From: Chelonoidis abingdonii
Taxonomy: Eukaryota > Chordata > Testudines > Testudinidae
DNA: 64,000 bases
Direction of reading: 5' to 3'
NCBI RefSeq assembly: GCF_003597395.2
Contig: NC_133770.1
Coordinates: forward strand, 87,827,013-87,891,012
Positions 35,708 through 47,759 of the stretch are shown here, in pieces (position 1 is the stretch's first letter; each line of letters begins with the position of its first letter). The notes under the pieces were generated by a model that saw only the letters and a list, made by a program, of their open reading frames with translations, made no database searches and was not told the origin of the DNA. The position numbers and the translations under genes were made by a program.

Positions 35708-36802
35708 TGTGACAGAATATAACCCATGTTCACACTCTACACAGTATTGTAACAATCTTTGTAAAAGTATACCTTGTAAGGTACCATGTGAAAACTCATT
35801 TTGCTGGTCAGTACTATCCTAGTATAAAATATGCACAGCAACATTGTGTGTGAAGTTATAAGATTCCCTGCATGATGTTATTAACACATTTCAAACCCCA
35901 CAGTCCTGCCCAGGTAGAAGTCAGGTCTGTTCTAAACAAAGGAGGGAACGTGTGTTTGCCTTAATTTGCATTTAAGCAGTATATGGGGTAATCAAACAAA
36001 GGAAGTTTGAAATACGTGGAAAAAGCCAGCAGAGAACATCTTTCCATATAGACTCTTTGTCTCTTGGGTCTCAGATGGAAATGTTTTTCAAGAGGGAGTC
36101 AAAACATAAAAAGGAGGGATAAACCCCCCAAAGCACCCTCTCTCTGTCCCCGCCCATTGCATTGACTGCACCTGAAGAGACAAAGAAATGAGCCTTTGGA
36201 CTCCAGGGAAGGGGTCCTGACCTAAAGAGTTTGGTCAGTGAGACTGCTGAAAGCGTGTGGTGAGAAATCTTTGCTTTGAATCTAATGTAGCTTAAGTTAG
36301 GCATTTTATCTTTATTCTTCTTGTAACTATGTCTGACTTCTATGCCTCATTACTTGCACTCACTTAAAATCTCTCTCTTTAATCTCTCTCTAGTTAATAA
36401 ACTTGTTTATTGTTTAATCTAATCCAGTGTGTTCAAGCTGAAGTGTCTAGATAACTCCATTTGGGGTAACAAGTTGTGTGCATAATTAGTCCCTTAAAGG
36501 AATAAAGGACTCAATAAATTTGTATGATCTCAGAGAGAGCATGGCAGTACAGGACATACATTTCTGGGGGGAAATCTGGGATTGGGAGGGTGTTAGGGTC
36601 ACCCTGCAGAATAATCAAGACGGATAAGAACCAAGATGTTCCTCTCTGGCTATGTGGTGTGAGCGACTTACATGTTGGAGGCTGTTTGTGAGCAGTCCAG
36701 ACTCAAGACTACAGCAGCAAAGCAGCGTAAAGGGCACCCCAGGTTAGAGGGCAAGAGTGACGCAGCTACTTATTAGTATGGATTGTATTCTGGTCTGTCA
36801 CA
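35708..36802 (+). mobile_element. ERV solo LTR, family B (about 1.1 kb)
   Basis: It begins TGTGACAGAATATAACCC and ends GTATTCTGGTCTGTCACA, complementary TGTGACAG/CTGTCACA ends. An AATAAA lies near 36396. No internal genes are attached. The 5-bp flanks (ACATA and CTGCA) do not match, so the edges are less certain than for the other LTRs. The word ACAGTATTGTAACA occurs both just outside the start (35692-35705) and inside (35741-35754), pointing to a local duplication at the left edge. Confidence 0.7.
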
Positions 36803-36863
36803 CTGCAAAAACTAGCCACAACAATTTAAAACACAAACCAGCCAGTAACTTTGTTAAGTGATC

Positions 36864-36895
36864 AGTCTATAAGGTGCCACAGGATTCTCTGCTGC
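36864..36895 (-). mobile_element. fragment of palindromic Penelope-type repeat A
   Basis: AGTCTATAAGGTGCCACAGG and ATTCTCTGCTGC match the arm of the element at 33869-34059. Only about 32 bp remain. Confidence 0.65.
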
Positions 36896-36902
36896 TGTTA
36901 CT

Positions 36903-38638
36903 TAACAGAAGACCCAAATTCAATGTCTGGTTACTGAACATTTGTTACAATCAATCTGTGGTAGAGAAATGTGGCTTTATCAGTAGTGCACATAATGAAC
37001 AGATCCCTGCTCAGGAAACTAGTTGCTCAAGAATTCTTTGTGAAAGCATGCAAACATGCCCTCCCTGCAAAAAATGGAACATTCCTTAAGCCAACTACAT
37101 GGTCAGTTGTGTATGGTGTGAACCCATTTTGCCTTTAGTTTGTGATATTTCTCACCCTCCCATGCCCCGTTTTCACAAATAAATGACTATTAACCAACGA
37201 CTTTTATAGACAACCCCAGAAACAAATCCTCGACCACTGCACAACCCTTGAATAAATAGGCTTTGCATAGGGATTCTCCCTAGGGACAAAGGGACATGGA
37301 ACCATCTCTTCAGGTTTGGGGGGAACTGAAATCACAGCATAGTCACTGCTGCAGCATCTTTCCCAGCTGTTGTACTCTCACTTCATTAGGATGCAACCAG
37401 CCCTGCGCAAGTGACTGCTGGCTATTCCCTCATTCCTCTTCTAGCCCACTCTGCACTATCCCTAGCTCTCCCGCCATCATCATTCTGCAGTGGAGTAACC
37501 ACTAAAATCCTAGGCATGTAAAGAGTACAGCAGAGTCTCCGTGTGTGCGTCCTCCTCATCCTACTCTTCCTCCACATAGCAGAACCACACCACCACTGTT
37601 TGGAAAAGCTGGGCAGGATCTTGCTTATCGATCAGGACATGCAAGTGAACAAGGACAAACATGGGGATGGATTTTAAGCAGCAGGCCACTTTATTAAAAC
37701 TTCACATCAAAGAGGGGCACTATCTATCCATCTCCCCATGCCAGGCATTAGGTGCGTCCAGTGCAGGCTTCACAGGGTATTTATCATATAGTCTATATTC
37801 AGGGTATCCTCCCTCATGCCTATGCCAATGTTTCGTCTTCCTCTGTTGAATCTTCTCCTTTTCCTCCTCCAAAGGGGACTAAAGGTACCAAAAAGGGTCC
37901 CCTACTCTCCAGATCTCCTGTTTTCCATAGACCTGGGGTCCACCAGAGAAATCATATGTCTCTAATTTTCTGGTTGCTGGCTCTTTGGCCTATTAACTGC
38001 ACTGGACACCTCCTCAAGTGGCTAAAAATGGTGAAAGAGGTCTGAGAAACCCCAGGCTGGGTTTAATTAAGAGACTATAAAAAGCAAGAGTCAATCAACT
38101 TGCATCTGTCTGGCCAATGAACAAAGGGGTTCTCAGTGGGAAGAGGGGTCTATTCCTATATACATTCCCCTTTATCCTAAGCTATCCAGCACCTTGCGGT
38201 TCCAATCTAGTTTCTCATCCATTAGATCAGTGAGTGTCAGTGCACTCAAAATGAACTAGCGTAGTGTGATGATATATTTCCTCCTCCTTCTGACTGTTCC
38301 AAAGTAATAATTATTTCAGAGAACAGGAAAAGGAAATAAAACCACAAAAATAAAAAGAGATTTCTTTTTCAATTTATATAACATACAGGCTGGGTTTCAT
38401 ATCTTTCTTAAACAACTTCCTGCTTTTGTGATTCCAGTGAGATGTTGGGAGATAAACAATGGTATCCGTTTGTCATGCTAGGGCAAGAGAAATTGCATGC
38501 AACAAGTATAAATAGGTACTTCAGTCTCTTCTCAAGAATAAGGAATCATGTTTTCTAGAGACACTAAAAGAAAACATGGATCGTACAAAAGGAAATATAG
38601 TTGGAAGCTATGGGAAAGCTATTGCATCTACCAACTCA
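36903..38638. other. intron with no recognised gene
   Basis: Mixed-composition sequence. Open frames at 37296-37505 and 37752-38045 have no family signature and no splice context. Confidence 0.45.
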
Positions 38639-40676
38639 GGTCTGGTCTACACTATGCATTTATATCAATTTTAGCAGTGTTAAACCGATTTAACGCTGCA
38701 CCCGTCCACACAACAAGGCCCTTTATATCGATATAAAGGGCTCTTTAAACCAGTTCGGTACTCTCCCTCGACGAGAGAGTATGCTGAAATCGGTATTATT
38801 GATCGAAGGGTTAGTGTCGCCGCAAATCGACCGGGATTGGCTCCGGGCGTATCTCACACAGTGCACCACTCGACCGCTCTGAAAGTCAATCTGAACTCAA
38901 GGGCACTGGCAGATGACAGGAAATAGCCCGCGAAGGTTTGAATTTCATTTCCTTGTACAGCCGTGGAGTCTCTGTCACATCACGGGTGGCATGCACAGTC
39001 CAAATCCTCCAAAAAGCCAGCATGGACCGGATGAGGGAGATACTGGATCCTAGACGCTGTATGGGGAGACAATCTGTTTATCACAGCTCCGTTACAGAAG
39101 ACGAAATGCAAAGCATTGAAAAAAAAATACTTCAGCGCTATGATAAGAGCCACAGCAGAGGTGCGTCGTTGAACAAGTTTACGGAAAGCCAAAGAATCAA
39201 ATTGGACGCTCATGGAGGAAGGGAGGGGGACATAGTGACTTCCAGCTATCGCAGCAGGCAGCCCGTGTCTCTGAGAAGCATGTTGCAATTCTGGCTGAGC
39301 TCACCAATTGCCTGTGGGTCAAATCACGATTGTCCGGGGGTTAGGTACATCGTCATTACTCCCCCTCTCCCCTTGTGAATGAAAGGGGAAAAAATCGTTT
39401 CTTGACTTTTCAATGCACCTATAATGTCTACTGCATAGCTGCTGTAGATGCGGTGCTGTGGCACCTGGAAATCAGCAGCATCCTCTTCTCCCTCTCCCGT
39501 GGCAGACGGTAATAGTGCAGTCAGGCTGGAGCCGTCCTTGTATCATCCCCTGAGTGCTCTGGCTGGCCTCAAGAGTGAGTCGGCCAGGGGGAGCGCATGG
39601 GTAAAAATAGGAGTGACTCCGTTGATTCCCAACAGATGGATACAGAAGCGTACATCCTCAGAATAGCAACTGGGGGCTGAACTCCATCAGCCCCGCCTTC
39701 ATGTCTAAAAAAGATTTAGTACTGCCTGGCAATCATAATGGGATGTTGGCTCCTCTCCCCTCCACCGTTTAATGTCTGTGCTGACTATCAATGCAACTGC
39801 GAGCTGCCTCCCCTCCATTTCTCTCACTAAAAAGTAGTGTTTCTTATTCCATGCATTCTTTTTACTTCATCACACAATGGGGGACCCTGCAATGGTAGCC
39901 CACAGGGTTAGGAGAGGAAGAACGGGTGGGGTTGTCTGCAGGGGCACGCCCTGAATGGCATGCAGCTCATACATTTCGTAGGATCTTGAAATGGAAGCGG
40001 CTGTGATCCTGGTACACGGTTCTCGTAGTAACAAACCCGCCCGATATTCTAGGCAGAACTGACTTATTTAAGATACATACATAAAGGGAGGCAATGTACC
40101 CCGGGGGTCATTCCCAATTTGTCTTTGCGCCCTGAGTCCAACCATAGCGAAGGTCAGCCAGGAGCAACCCATGACAGCAGCCAGTCTCTGCTACCTGCAA
40201 ACGGTCAAATAGAATGACTGCTGTGTAGCGCGCAGTACGCCTTTGTCAGTGGATCCCTAACATATACGTGTGACGTGACAATAAGGCAAAACGGGCTCCA
40301 TGGTTGCCATGCTATGCGTTGCCAGGGCAATCCAGGGAAAAAGGGTGCGAAATGATTGTCTGCCGTTGCTTTCACGGAGGAAGGAATGAGTGACAACATT
40401 TACCCAGAATCACCTGCGACACTGTTTTTGCACCATCATGCATTGGGATCTCAACCCAGAATTCCAATGGACGGGGCAGACTGCAGGAACTATGGTATAG
40501 CTACGGGATAGCTACCCATAGTGCAATGCTCCAGAAATCGATGCTAGCGTCGGTACATGGACACACACCACCGAATCATTGTGCTTTGTGTGGCCACGTG
40601 CACTCGACTTTATATAATCTGTTTTACAAAACTGGTTTGTGTAAAATCAGAATAATCCTGTAGTGTACACATACCC
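38639..40676 (+). mobile_element. non-autonomous Harbinger derivative, copy 1 (2.04 kb)
   Basis: The left end GGTCTGGTCTACACTATG and right end CTGTAGTGTACACATACCC are inverted. TCA stands immediately outside both ends (36-38 and 77-79 of the respective blocks), a 3-bp duplication as in PIF/Harbinger. The left subterminal region has TTATATCGATATAAAGGGC, itself a palindrome. The right 600 bp resemble the right end of the full-length Harbinger at 22424-26390. A 146-residue open frame (38938-39378) is shared as DNA with copy 2 at 57657-59639, where it is shifted. No transposase is present. Confidence 0.85.
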
Positions 40677-41143
40677 TCACATTCCTGCTAGTACATGAGG
40701 GAAATTGTCTTTCATACTTAGTTTGCTTTGCTCTGTAATGGGCTCTTTTTGTTTTTTAATGATTTTATGTGACTGAAAGCAGAAGCTGAATATTTGCTCA
40801 GACAAAAGTTTTCGGAACAATATACGGTACTGTATATTACATTGTGTAAGTGTGTGTGTGTGTGAGAGAGAGGAGCTTACTTTCCCTATTCACTTCCATG
40901 AAAAATGTATTCAAACACTTTTTAAAAAGAAATCAATTATGTTATTTAACCAAATAACTGAATCTGACTATAGTTACAAACTAAAATAAATATTCTGTGC
41001 TCAATACATTCAGCTTCACAATGTGGAAAATATTTATTATGGATGCTGAAAGGCGAAGTTCCTCCAGTTTTTTCAGTATATATCTTGTTCGTTACCCAGA
41101 CAGGACAATCAAAACGAAAATATGTATTAATAAAATCTCTTAC

Positions 41144-41253
41144 CTCAGCCTCTCTTCTTCTTTCTTGCGAAGGCTGAAATCTCGTTGGACCACCTGAAGA
41201 ACATGCTCTGCTTCATCATCTGTCAAACCAGATAGATCCAGTTTCCTCCCCAT
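41144..41253 (-). CDS. MYRIP: MYRIP (Slac2-c) first coding exon
   Basis: The exon encodes the N terminus of MYRIP, a Rab27A effector that links melanosomes and secretory granules to myosin VIIA/Va and actin. The visible peptide is 36 residues, starting [20 protein letters not shown] and ending KKEEERL. This is the first helix of the Slp homology (Rab-binding) domain. From memory, melanophilin has MGKKLDLSKLT at this point, so MYRIP fits better. On the minus strand the acceptor AG is at 41268-41267 after a T-rich tract. Thirteen nt of 5'UTR precede the ATG at 41253-41251. The coding part ends CTG AG, followed by donor GTAAG at 41143, leaving a codon split after two bases; the family's next residue, Ser (AG|Y), fits that split. 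The zinc-finger and C-terminal exons are not in the window. The open frame runs on upstream into intron, which is not coding. I am sure of the family and fairly sure of the paralogue. Confidence 0.9.
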
Positions 41254-41268
41254 TGTTTGCTCTATCCT
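41254..41268 (-). promoter_or_regulatory. MYRIP: MYRIP 5'UTR end and splice acceptor
   Basis: Read on the minus strand, a T-rich tract leads to TTTATATGCAG, followed by 13 transcribed bases (41266-41254) before the ATG. The initiator therefore lies in an internal exon, and a non-coding first exon must lie at higher coordinates, outside the window or unrecognised. The context GCAAACAATGG has A at -3 and G at +4, a good Kozak match. Confidence 0.75.
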
Positions 41269-44105
41269 GCATATAAACAATAAAAAAGTACCTGAAATCA
41301 CAAAAAGCAATAAAGCTTGAAAGCTTTGTATGGACTTCAATGACTTCATAAAATAAGGGACTATTGTGGCTATAATACTAGAGGACAAGAGAATCTCTTT
41401 GTATTTTATTCTTTTTTAAACCTCTAACCTGCACAAACATTTAGTCGGATTGTGCACCACAGTTAATTTCATTCATTCCACCTTGGTTTCACATAGGACC
41501 TCAAAAGTTATTTTCAAAAATGGGCAAATATTTCTATCACTTGGTAAGGGACAACATTGCTACTCTACCTACAAGTAATACGTTACAGTGACCAAAAAGA
41601 AATTTAGACATGCCAAGAGTTCAAAATCAAATAAACTACATGTAGACTTTGGAAACCAATAAAATAAAATTGTATTTCCCAGAAAAGCATAGATTTTTTA
41701 AAAAATCCTCATTGAGATCCCAATGGAGGACTGAGATTCACGCTTCTGGAATATCTTACCCTATTGAACTGAATACCTCAAGTTACCTTTTTGGTCTTAA
41801 TCCATCTAGAAATGTTTGTTTTTTTTTCCCAGAAAACTGCCATTCAATAAATGTTCCTAACAGAAATTTGACCTACCCTGAACAATTCTGCATCAAAAAT
41901 ACGTGACAAAAAAAGAAAACACTCAGAGTGGAAGATTCACCACAAACCAATGCACTAAATAATTAGTGATTTCATTTTAGCCTTGAAAATTGGAAAACAA
42001 AGTTGAAATGTTGAACAAGTAGATCATCAGTATATCTATAGAAACAGAGGAAATGAAACAAAGAGCATCTTTATTTACAGGATAATGCCAAACAAGTTAA
42101 TGAGATCCAACAGGAGCTAAAACTACAGTGTAAAGCCCAACAAAATAATTGCAAGACTTAGAAAAGCATAAGAGCTGAGAAAATATCCAAATAATGGGCC
42201 CGAGAGAACATAAAACAGGAAAATTCAGTAAAATATTTGAGGCCTGGATATGAGAATTTTTGCAAATGGATAGCAACAAAAAATCATTACATTTGAAACA
42301 GAAGTACAAAACAGATTCAAATTAAAAACAGGAAGTGTAAACAACAGATTTGCTGGCAAACAAAGAGCAACAAAGCTATAAGACTACAACTTCTAGGATC
42401 ATCAACGCAAAATTTTGGACATGTCTCACTCCTAAGCAAAAATCCAAACAAGGAAAGAACAGGATCTCATTCATCTAGGATTATGCCATCAATACAGAGA
42501 ACAGGAGAGGAGAATTTTTTTTTTAATTGCATAAACAGTTCCACAATAGATAAATATAATTTGCTCTGCAGTCAGCCATCCCAAAAATCACCTATGAAAA
42601 GAACAAACTCCTTCTCATCACCAACAGATGTTCAGAGTCTTCTACATGGAATCAAAAACGATCTCAAAATCTGATAAAATATTTTTACAGCTAAGAAAAT
42701 ATATTGAAATTTATTTACCTAAAGGGCTAAACTAGTTTAGACCTCATTATCTAAACACTTTGATTACCCCTATCATGATAGTATCAGTATTCCCCAAGTA
42801 GTTACAGAATTTTTTTCTTTCTGTGGTTGATGGGACAAAAAGCAAATGTTCAAACATTCTAAAAGCCCTAAACATGAAACAGACAAGGGGTTGTGAAAAA
42901 GGCAATTCCTGGAACCTACGCCTACCAGTCTGGGAAATGCTGGCCTAACAGTCTGTGTGTTTTCATTTTTGTTTGTTTTGTTTTATTAAATTGGTATGTT
43001 CAACTATCAATACTAGCTCCTGGGAAAATGTTATCAGTAAGGGAACCCAGAAACCATGCATGCTATTCATAGTTTTATATGGAAGCCACAGTAGCCAAAC
43101 ACTGCAGATCCATCTCGCACTCTCAATGACTTCATATAAACACTCACAAAGAACTCTTTGGAATTCTTGTGTAAAATTTTCAGCAGCTCTGCATCTATTA
43201 CAAGTTTAAAACCATCTCTTCTAAGAATGTGTATAGCCCAAAGATATATCTAAGCAATATTCCAAACAAATAAAATTATGGCGTGGAATTAAGTGACCTT
43301 TGTGTTAGAGCAAGCGGTGAAAATGTGAAACGTGCTACATTTCACCCTGAAATAATTTTCCAAAATAAGATGGCCCATTTGTTGCCAACACTTCAATTGA
43401 AAATGCATTTGTGTTTTTACTGTATTTTATCTGCTCCAATTCTTTAGTTTTCGGTTCTTTGAAAGGGAACTTCATATACCTGGAAAGAGAATGCCATTTA
43501 TCATTTTCTACTTGTCAGGCTATTGCTGAACTTTAAAATTTCACTAACTAAAATATCTTATTTTGTTACTCAAAATATAAATAGATGCAATTAATGGTAT
43601 GCTAGATGAAAACAAAGACATTGTTAATAAATGTCTGAAATTATATTCTAAATTCTTTAGGAGAAGAACTATTTCTTAATGTGTATCTGTACATTACTAG
43701 GCACAATGAGGCTGTGAGCCTGATTTGGTCCTTTGTGTGTTACCACAAAGCAAAATCCAAACATTTATAAGTTTAGACAAATGACAGGAAAATTTCTATC
43801 AAAAGGACATTTTAAAAATAAATGTACTAACTTCTATAGGTAATAGAATGTTAGTGCCAAGGAAACAAAGGACCATATATCATCCCTTTTCCCCCAACTC
43901 TTTCTTCATAACAGGGAAGGGAATGTATTAAAATAGAGGCAAAATCTTGCCCATATACATAGGCAAGAATAGAGACTAACAGTCACTGCACACACCAAGA
44001 CCATTAACACCTGGTGAAAGTTCCAGCAGAAGTTGCCAGAGTTTACCAGTGGAATGATGGATTATAGAAGGGCTTTTCCCCAGTGCAGCTCCATACCCTC
44101 TCCCA

Positions 44106-45011
44106 CAAGGCTGAAAGCAACTTAAAGGACTTACCAGTATTACGGAGTCCTTAGGAGGGGGTGGGGCCTCTACCAGAAGAGGCAGGGCCTTTACTTCCCC
44201 GGGCACTTTAAATCACCATCGGAGGGGGCTCCTGGCCTCTGGCGGAGCTTTAAAGGGCCCAGGGCTCCACTGCAGTAGTGACAGCTGGGAGTCCCTGGCC
44301 CTTTAAATAACCACCAGAGTCCTGCTGCCACTACCTCATGACTCCAGCAGCGGGCCTCGGGTGGCAATTTTAAGGGCCCCGGAAATTGCCACCCGAGCCA
44401 TGCTGCCAGAGCCCCAGGGTAGCAGCAGCAACCGCGGGCTCGGGCAGTGATTTAACGGGCCCGGAACTCCGGCTGCCACTACCACTCTGGGCCCTTTAAA
44501 TCATTCCTGGAGCCCTGGGCTAGCAGCGGTGGAGCTCCAGTGGCAAGTTAAAGGTGATAGTGGCGGCCGAGCCCCTGGCTCTTTAAATAGTGCCAGCTGG
44601 CAGCTGAGGCAGCAGCTATCTCAGCGCTCCAGCAGGCTCCAGGGATGATTTAAAGGGCCCAGGGCGGTAGCAGATGCCGCAGTCCCAGACTCTTTAAATC
44701 ATCCCTGGAGCCCTGCTGCCAGAGTCCTGGGGAGGGGGTGGCGGGTCTCCGGTGCCTATTTTAAGGGCCGGGGCAGTAGCAGCTGCCACAGCCCCGGATC
44801 CTTTAAATAGCCACCTGAGCCCCGCCACCACTATCCCAGGGCTCCAGCAGTGGGGTTCTGGAGGCAATTTAAAAGAGCCTGGGGCTCCAGCAGCTGTTGG
44901 GAGCCCCAGGCCCTTTAAATTGCCCACAGGGGAAGCAAACCCACCCCAGTATGGCACACTGGCTCTTGCTGGTACACCGTACTAGGGCGTACCGACTTAC
45001 TTTCACCTCTG
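44106..45011. mobile_element. hAT-type element with GC-rich repeat interior (906 bp), copy 2
   Basis: This is the reverse-orientation relative of 17042-17603. The left end CAAGGCTGAAAGCAACTTAA and right end CGACTTACTTTCACCTCTG match that element's termini, and subterminal GTACCGTACT-like words recur. The interior is an expanded array of GC-rich blocks alternating with CCTTTAAAT/ATTTAAAGGG about every 60-75 bp. The flanks (CTCTCCCA and AGACAACC) do not match. Small frames inside are repeat translation. Confidence 0.8.
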
Positions 45012-45451
45012 AGACAACCTTCCCTCTATCCCAAACACACAACCTGCACAATGAGACACTGAGGCTTTTAGCCTTCCACACCTAGCCTAAGAGAAGTGAG
45101 TGTCCTCAGCAAAACTTGCTGGCAGCAGTTTGAGGACAGTTCAGTGTAGCAGCATGGAGGGGTATGTCCTGTATGCTTTTTCTTTCAAATCTAAGGAGAC
45201 CCAATGCAGCACTCATCTTAGGGCTTTTCATAGTACCCAAAACAATAAAAAAATGTAAAAAGCACTTCAGGTGGAGGGCCTCATCTCTGCCCCTGCCAGA
45301 CAGCAAGTCGAACCGGAACCAGAGAACTGGTAGTTTTTTTTTGTTGTTTTTTTTTTTTTAAACTTGAACCAGAACAGAATCAGAACCATAATTTTGTTCT
45401 ACCTGTTGAACCAGAACTGAGCCGAAAAGACCTGACCCAGTATAATGAGAT

Positions 45452-46652
45452 TAGGGTTGCCACGTGTCCAGTTTTCAATCAGAATGCCTGGTCAAAAAGG
45501 ATCCTGGCGGCTCCAGTCAGCACCACTGACTGAGCTATTAAATGTCCAGTCAGCAGTGCAGCATGTCTAAGACACGCTCCCTGTCTGCCCTGGCTCCACG
45601 TGGCTCCCGGAAGCAGCAGCATGTCCCCTCTCTAGCTCCTAGGTGTAGGGGCAGCCAGGGGGCTCCGCACACTCTCCTCGTCCCAGGCACCAGCCCTGCA
45701 GCTCCCATTGGCTGGAAACCGTGGCCAGTGGGAGCTGTGGGAGCGGCGCCTGCAGACAGGGCAGCTCACAGAGCTGCCTGGCCACGCCTCCATGTAGGAG
45801 CCAGAGAGGGGACATGCTGCTGCTGCTACCAGGAGCTGCTTGAGATAAGCACCACCCAGAGCCTGCACCCCTGACTCCCTCCTACACCCCAAACCCTTCG
45901 TGCCCAGCCCAGAACACCCTCCCGTCCCCAAACTTCTCATGCCCAGCCCCACCCCCGAGCCACATCCCCCATGCCCCAACACCTGCCCTAGCCCTGATCC
46001 CCTCAGTCCTAGCCCAGACCACCCTCCCACACCCCAAACCCCTCAGTCCCAGCCCAGAGCACCTTCCGCACCCCAAACCCCTCATGGCCAGCCTCACCCC
46101 AGGGCCCGTGCACACACCCCACACCCCAACCACTAGCCCCAGGACTGATCCCCCTCCCGCTCTCTGAACCCCTCAGTCCCAGCCTAGAGCACCCTCAGAC
46201 ACCCCAAACTCTCAGTCCCAGCCCAAAGCACCCTCCTGAACCCCAAATCCCTCATCCCTGGCCCCACAGAGCTCTCACCCTCCATACCCCAAACCTGCCC
46301 CAGCCTGGAGCCCCTCCCATCCTGAACCCCTCATTTCTGGCCCCACCACAGACCCTGTACCCCCTATCACACCACAAACCCCACCTCAATCCGAACCCCT
46401 CGGCTCCATCCCCCAGCCCAGAGCCCTCTCTCCTGAACCCCAAATCTCAGCCCCACACCTGCAAGCCTCACCACCTCCCACACCCCAACCGCCTGAGCCA
46501 GCCTAGTGAAAATGTGTGAGTGAGTGATATTGGGGAGAGCAAGCAACAGAGGAGGGGAATGGAGTGAGCGGGGGTGTGGGGCTTTGAATAAGGAGGGGCA
46601 GGGGCAGGACAAGGGTGTTCAGTTTTGTGCAAGTAGAAAGTTGGCAACCCTA
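45452..46652. mobile_element. hAT-type element with C-rich minisatellite (1201 bp)
   Basis: TAGGGTTGCCACGTGTCC at the left and GTTGGCAACCCTA at the right are inverted ends. AATGAGAT at 45444-45451 and 46653-46660 is an exact 8-bp duplication. From about 45860 to 46490 the interior is a degenerate tandem array of units like CACCCCAAACCCCTCAGTCC, then AGCCCAGAGCACCCTCC (roughly 35-55 bp). Long Pro-rich and Gly-rich frames on the two strands come from this array. The short relative is at 1543-1702. Confidence 0.9.
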
Positions 46653-47759
46653 AATGAGATGAGAATGAGAACAGAAGGCGGTCAGCCTACAAGAGTAGGG
46701 AGGGAGAAGAGAAGTACAGGAGCTGCCTGTATACCACATGAGGCAGCAGAGGGGCCAGTGACGGATGACCCATCTCAGAGAGCAGAGAAGGAATGCTCCC
46801 TGGTCCCAGAAGTTAACAATAACTCTTCAAGCACCCTCCTCCCCCGCCAAAAAAGTAACGGCTTCCCAACCCTTCTCCCTCTTAGACAGGCCTCCTGTGA
46901 CCCCATGCCCAACCCCTGGGGAAGCTCCTCCCTCCAATTGCCCCACTTGAGGCAGGGCCTATACCGCAAACTTATTTCCTCACTGAAGCAAGACACAGGC
47001 TCCACTCCCAACCCCCCACCTTTTAGGGCAATACTTGATACCCATCTCTAACCACCCCATCGCATCCCTGAGCAACTCTTTCTCTTCACCAACTCCAGCT
47101 GGTTATGACAGGCTCTGATTACAGGAGTCAGAGCAAGCTCTCCAAAAGTTTGCATGTTAAATGAAGTCGCATGGATCAGTAATGACTCAAGATCACCCCT
47201 CTCTGAACTGCTTCTTGGCTAAAACACAGACATACTTGATTAGATTCTGGAAATATGCAACTGGGCTGTGCTAATGTCTTTGGTTTATTTACAGTAATTA
47301 AATTTCTATTGTAATTTATTACAGCAATTGAGAATTAAACATAAGGAGAAAACAACAAAATCCCATAGAATGTTCTTCAAATATGACCATGTAAATAAAA
47401 TAACTATTTGTTGATTTCAGAAACCAGAATCATGTCAGGGAACCATGCTGCCAACCTGGAAAGGCACATTCAAAGACACCACCCTGAGGAATAAAAAAAG
47501 AGACAGAGAAAATCTGTTTGAAAATGATGTGTCTCGTGTGTATACCTTGATCCTAGATATCAACTCCTACTGTCAAAAAAGGACAAAATCAAGCTAAAAC
47601 ATGGACAAAAATGGAAATGCTTCAGTCATAAGTAAAAATTAATGATGTCATAGAATTAATGTCAGAAACCTCTGATATTGAAAGATTGGATGATGAATGG
47701 GAACATCTTATAGCTCATGAAGTCTCCCAACACAAATATACATGAGTGAAGAAAAGCCC

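Larger units (their letters stand above)
1..41143 (-). other. MYRIP: MYRIP intron downstream of the ATG exon (partial)
   Basis: By inference this whole stretch is the intron that follows the first coding exon. I searched the minus-strand frames for the next expected segment, the Cys-rich FYVE-like zinc finger of the Rab-binding domain, and saw none. The intron is therefore longer than 41 kb here. It is filled with the transposons listed separately. Long introns at this position are normal for MYRIP in other vertebrates. Confidence 0.6.

Noticed and set aside
41269..41388. Upstream extension of the MYRIP open frame
   Set aside because: It is open by chance. A splice acceptor stands just before the ATG, and the MYRIP N terminus starts at MGRKLD.
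45542..46136. Long Pro-rich (plus) and Gly-rich (minus) frames
   Set aside because: They are translations of the C-rich minisatellite in the hAT element at 45452-46652, open on both strands because of composition.
44106..46652. CpG-island promoter for MYRIP
   Set aside because: The GC-rich stretches are interiors of two hAT elements with defined ends, and no transcription start signals were seen.
46524..47051. 175-residue plus-strand frame
   Set aside because: It starts inside the hAT end and runs into intron. No domain, no splice context, and a competing minus frame over the same bases.
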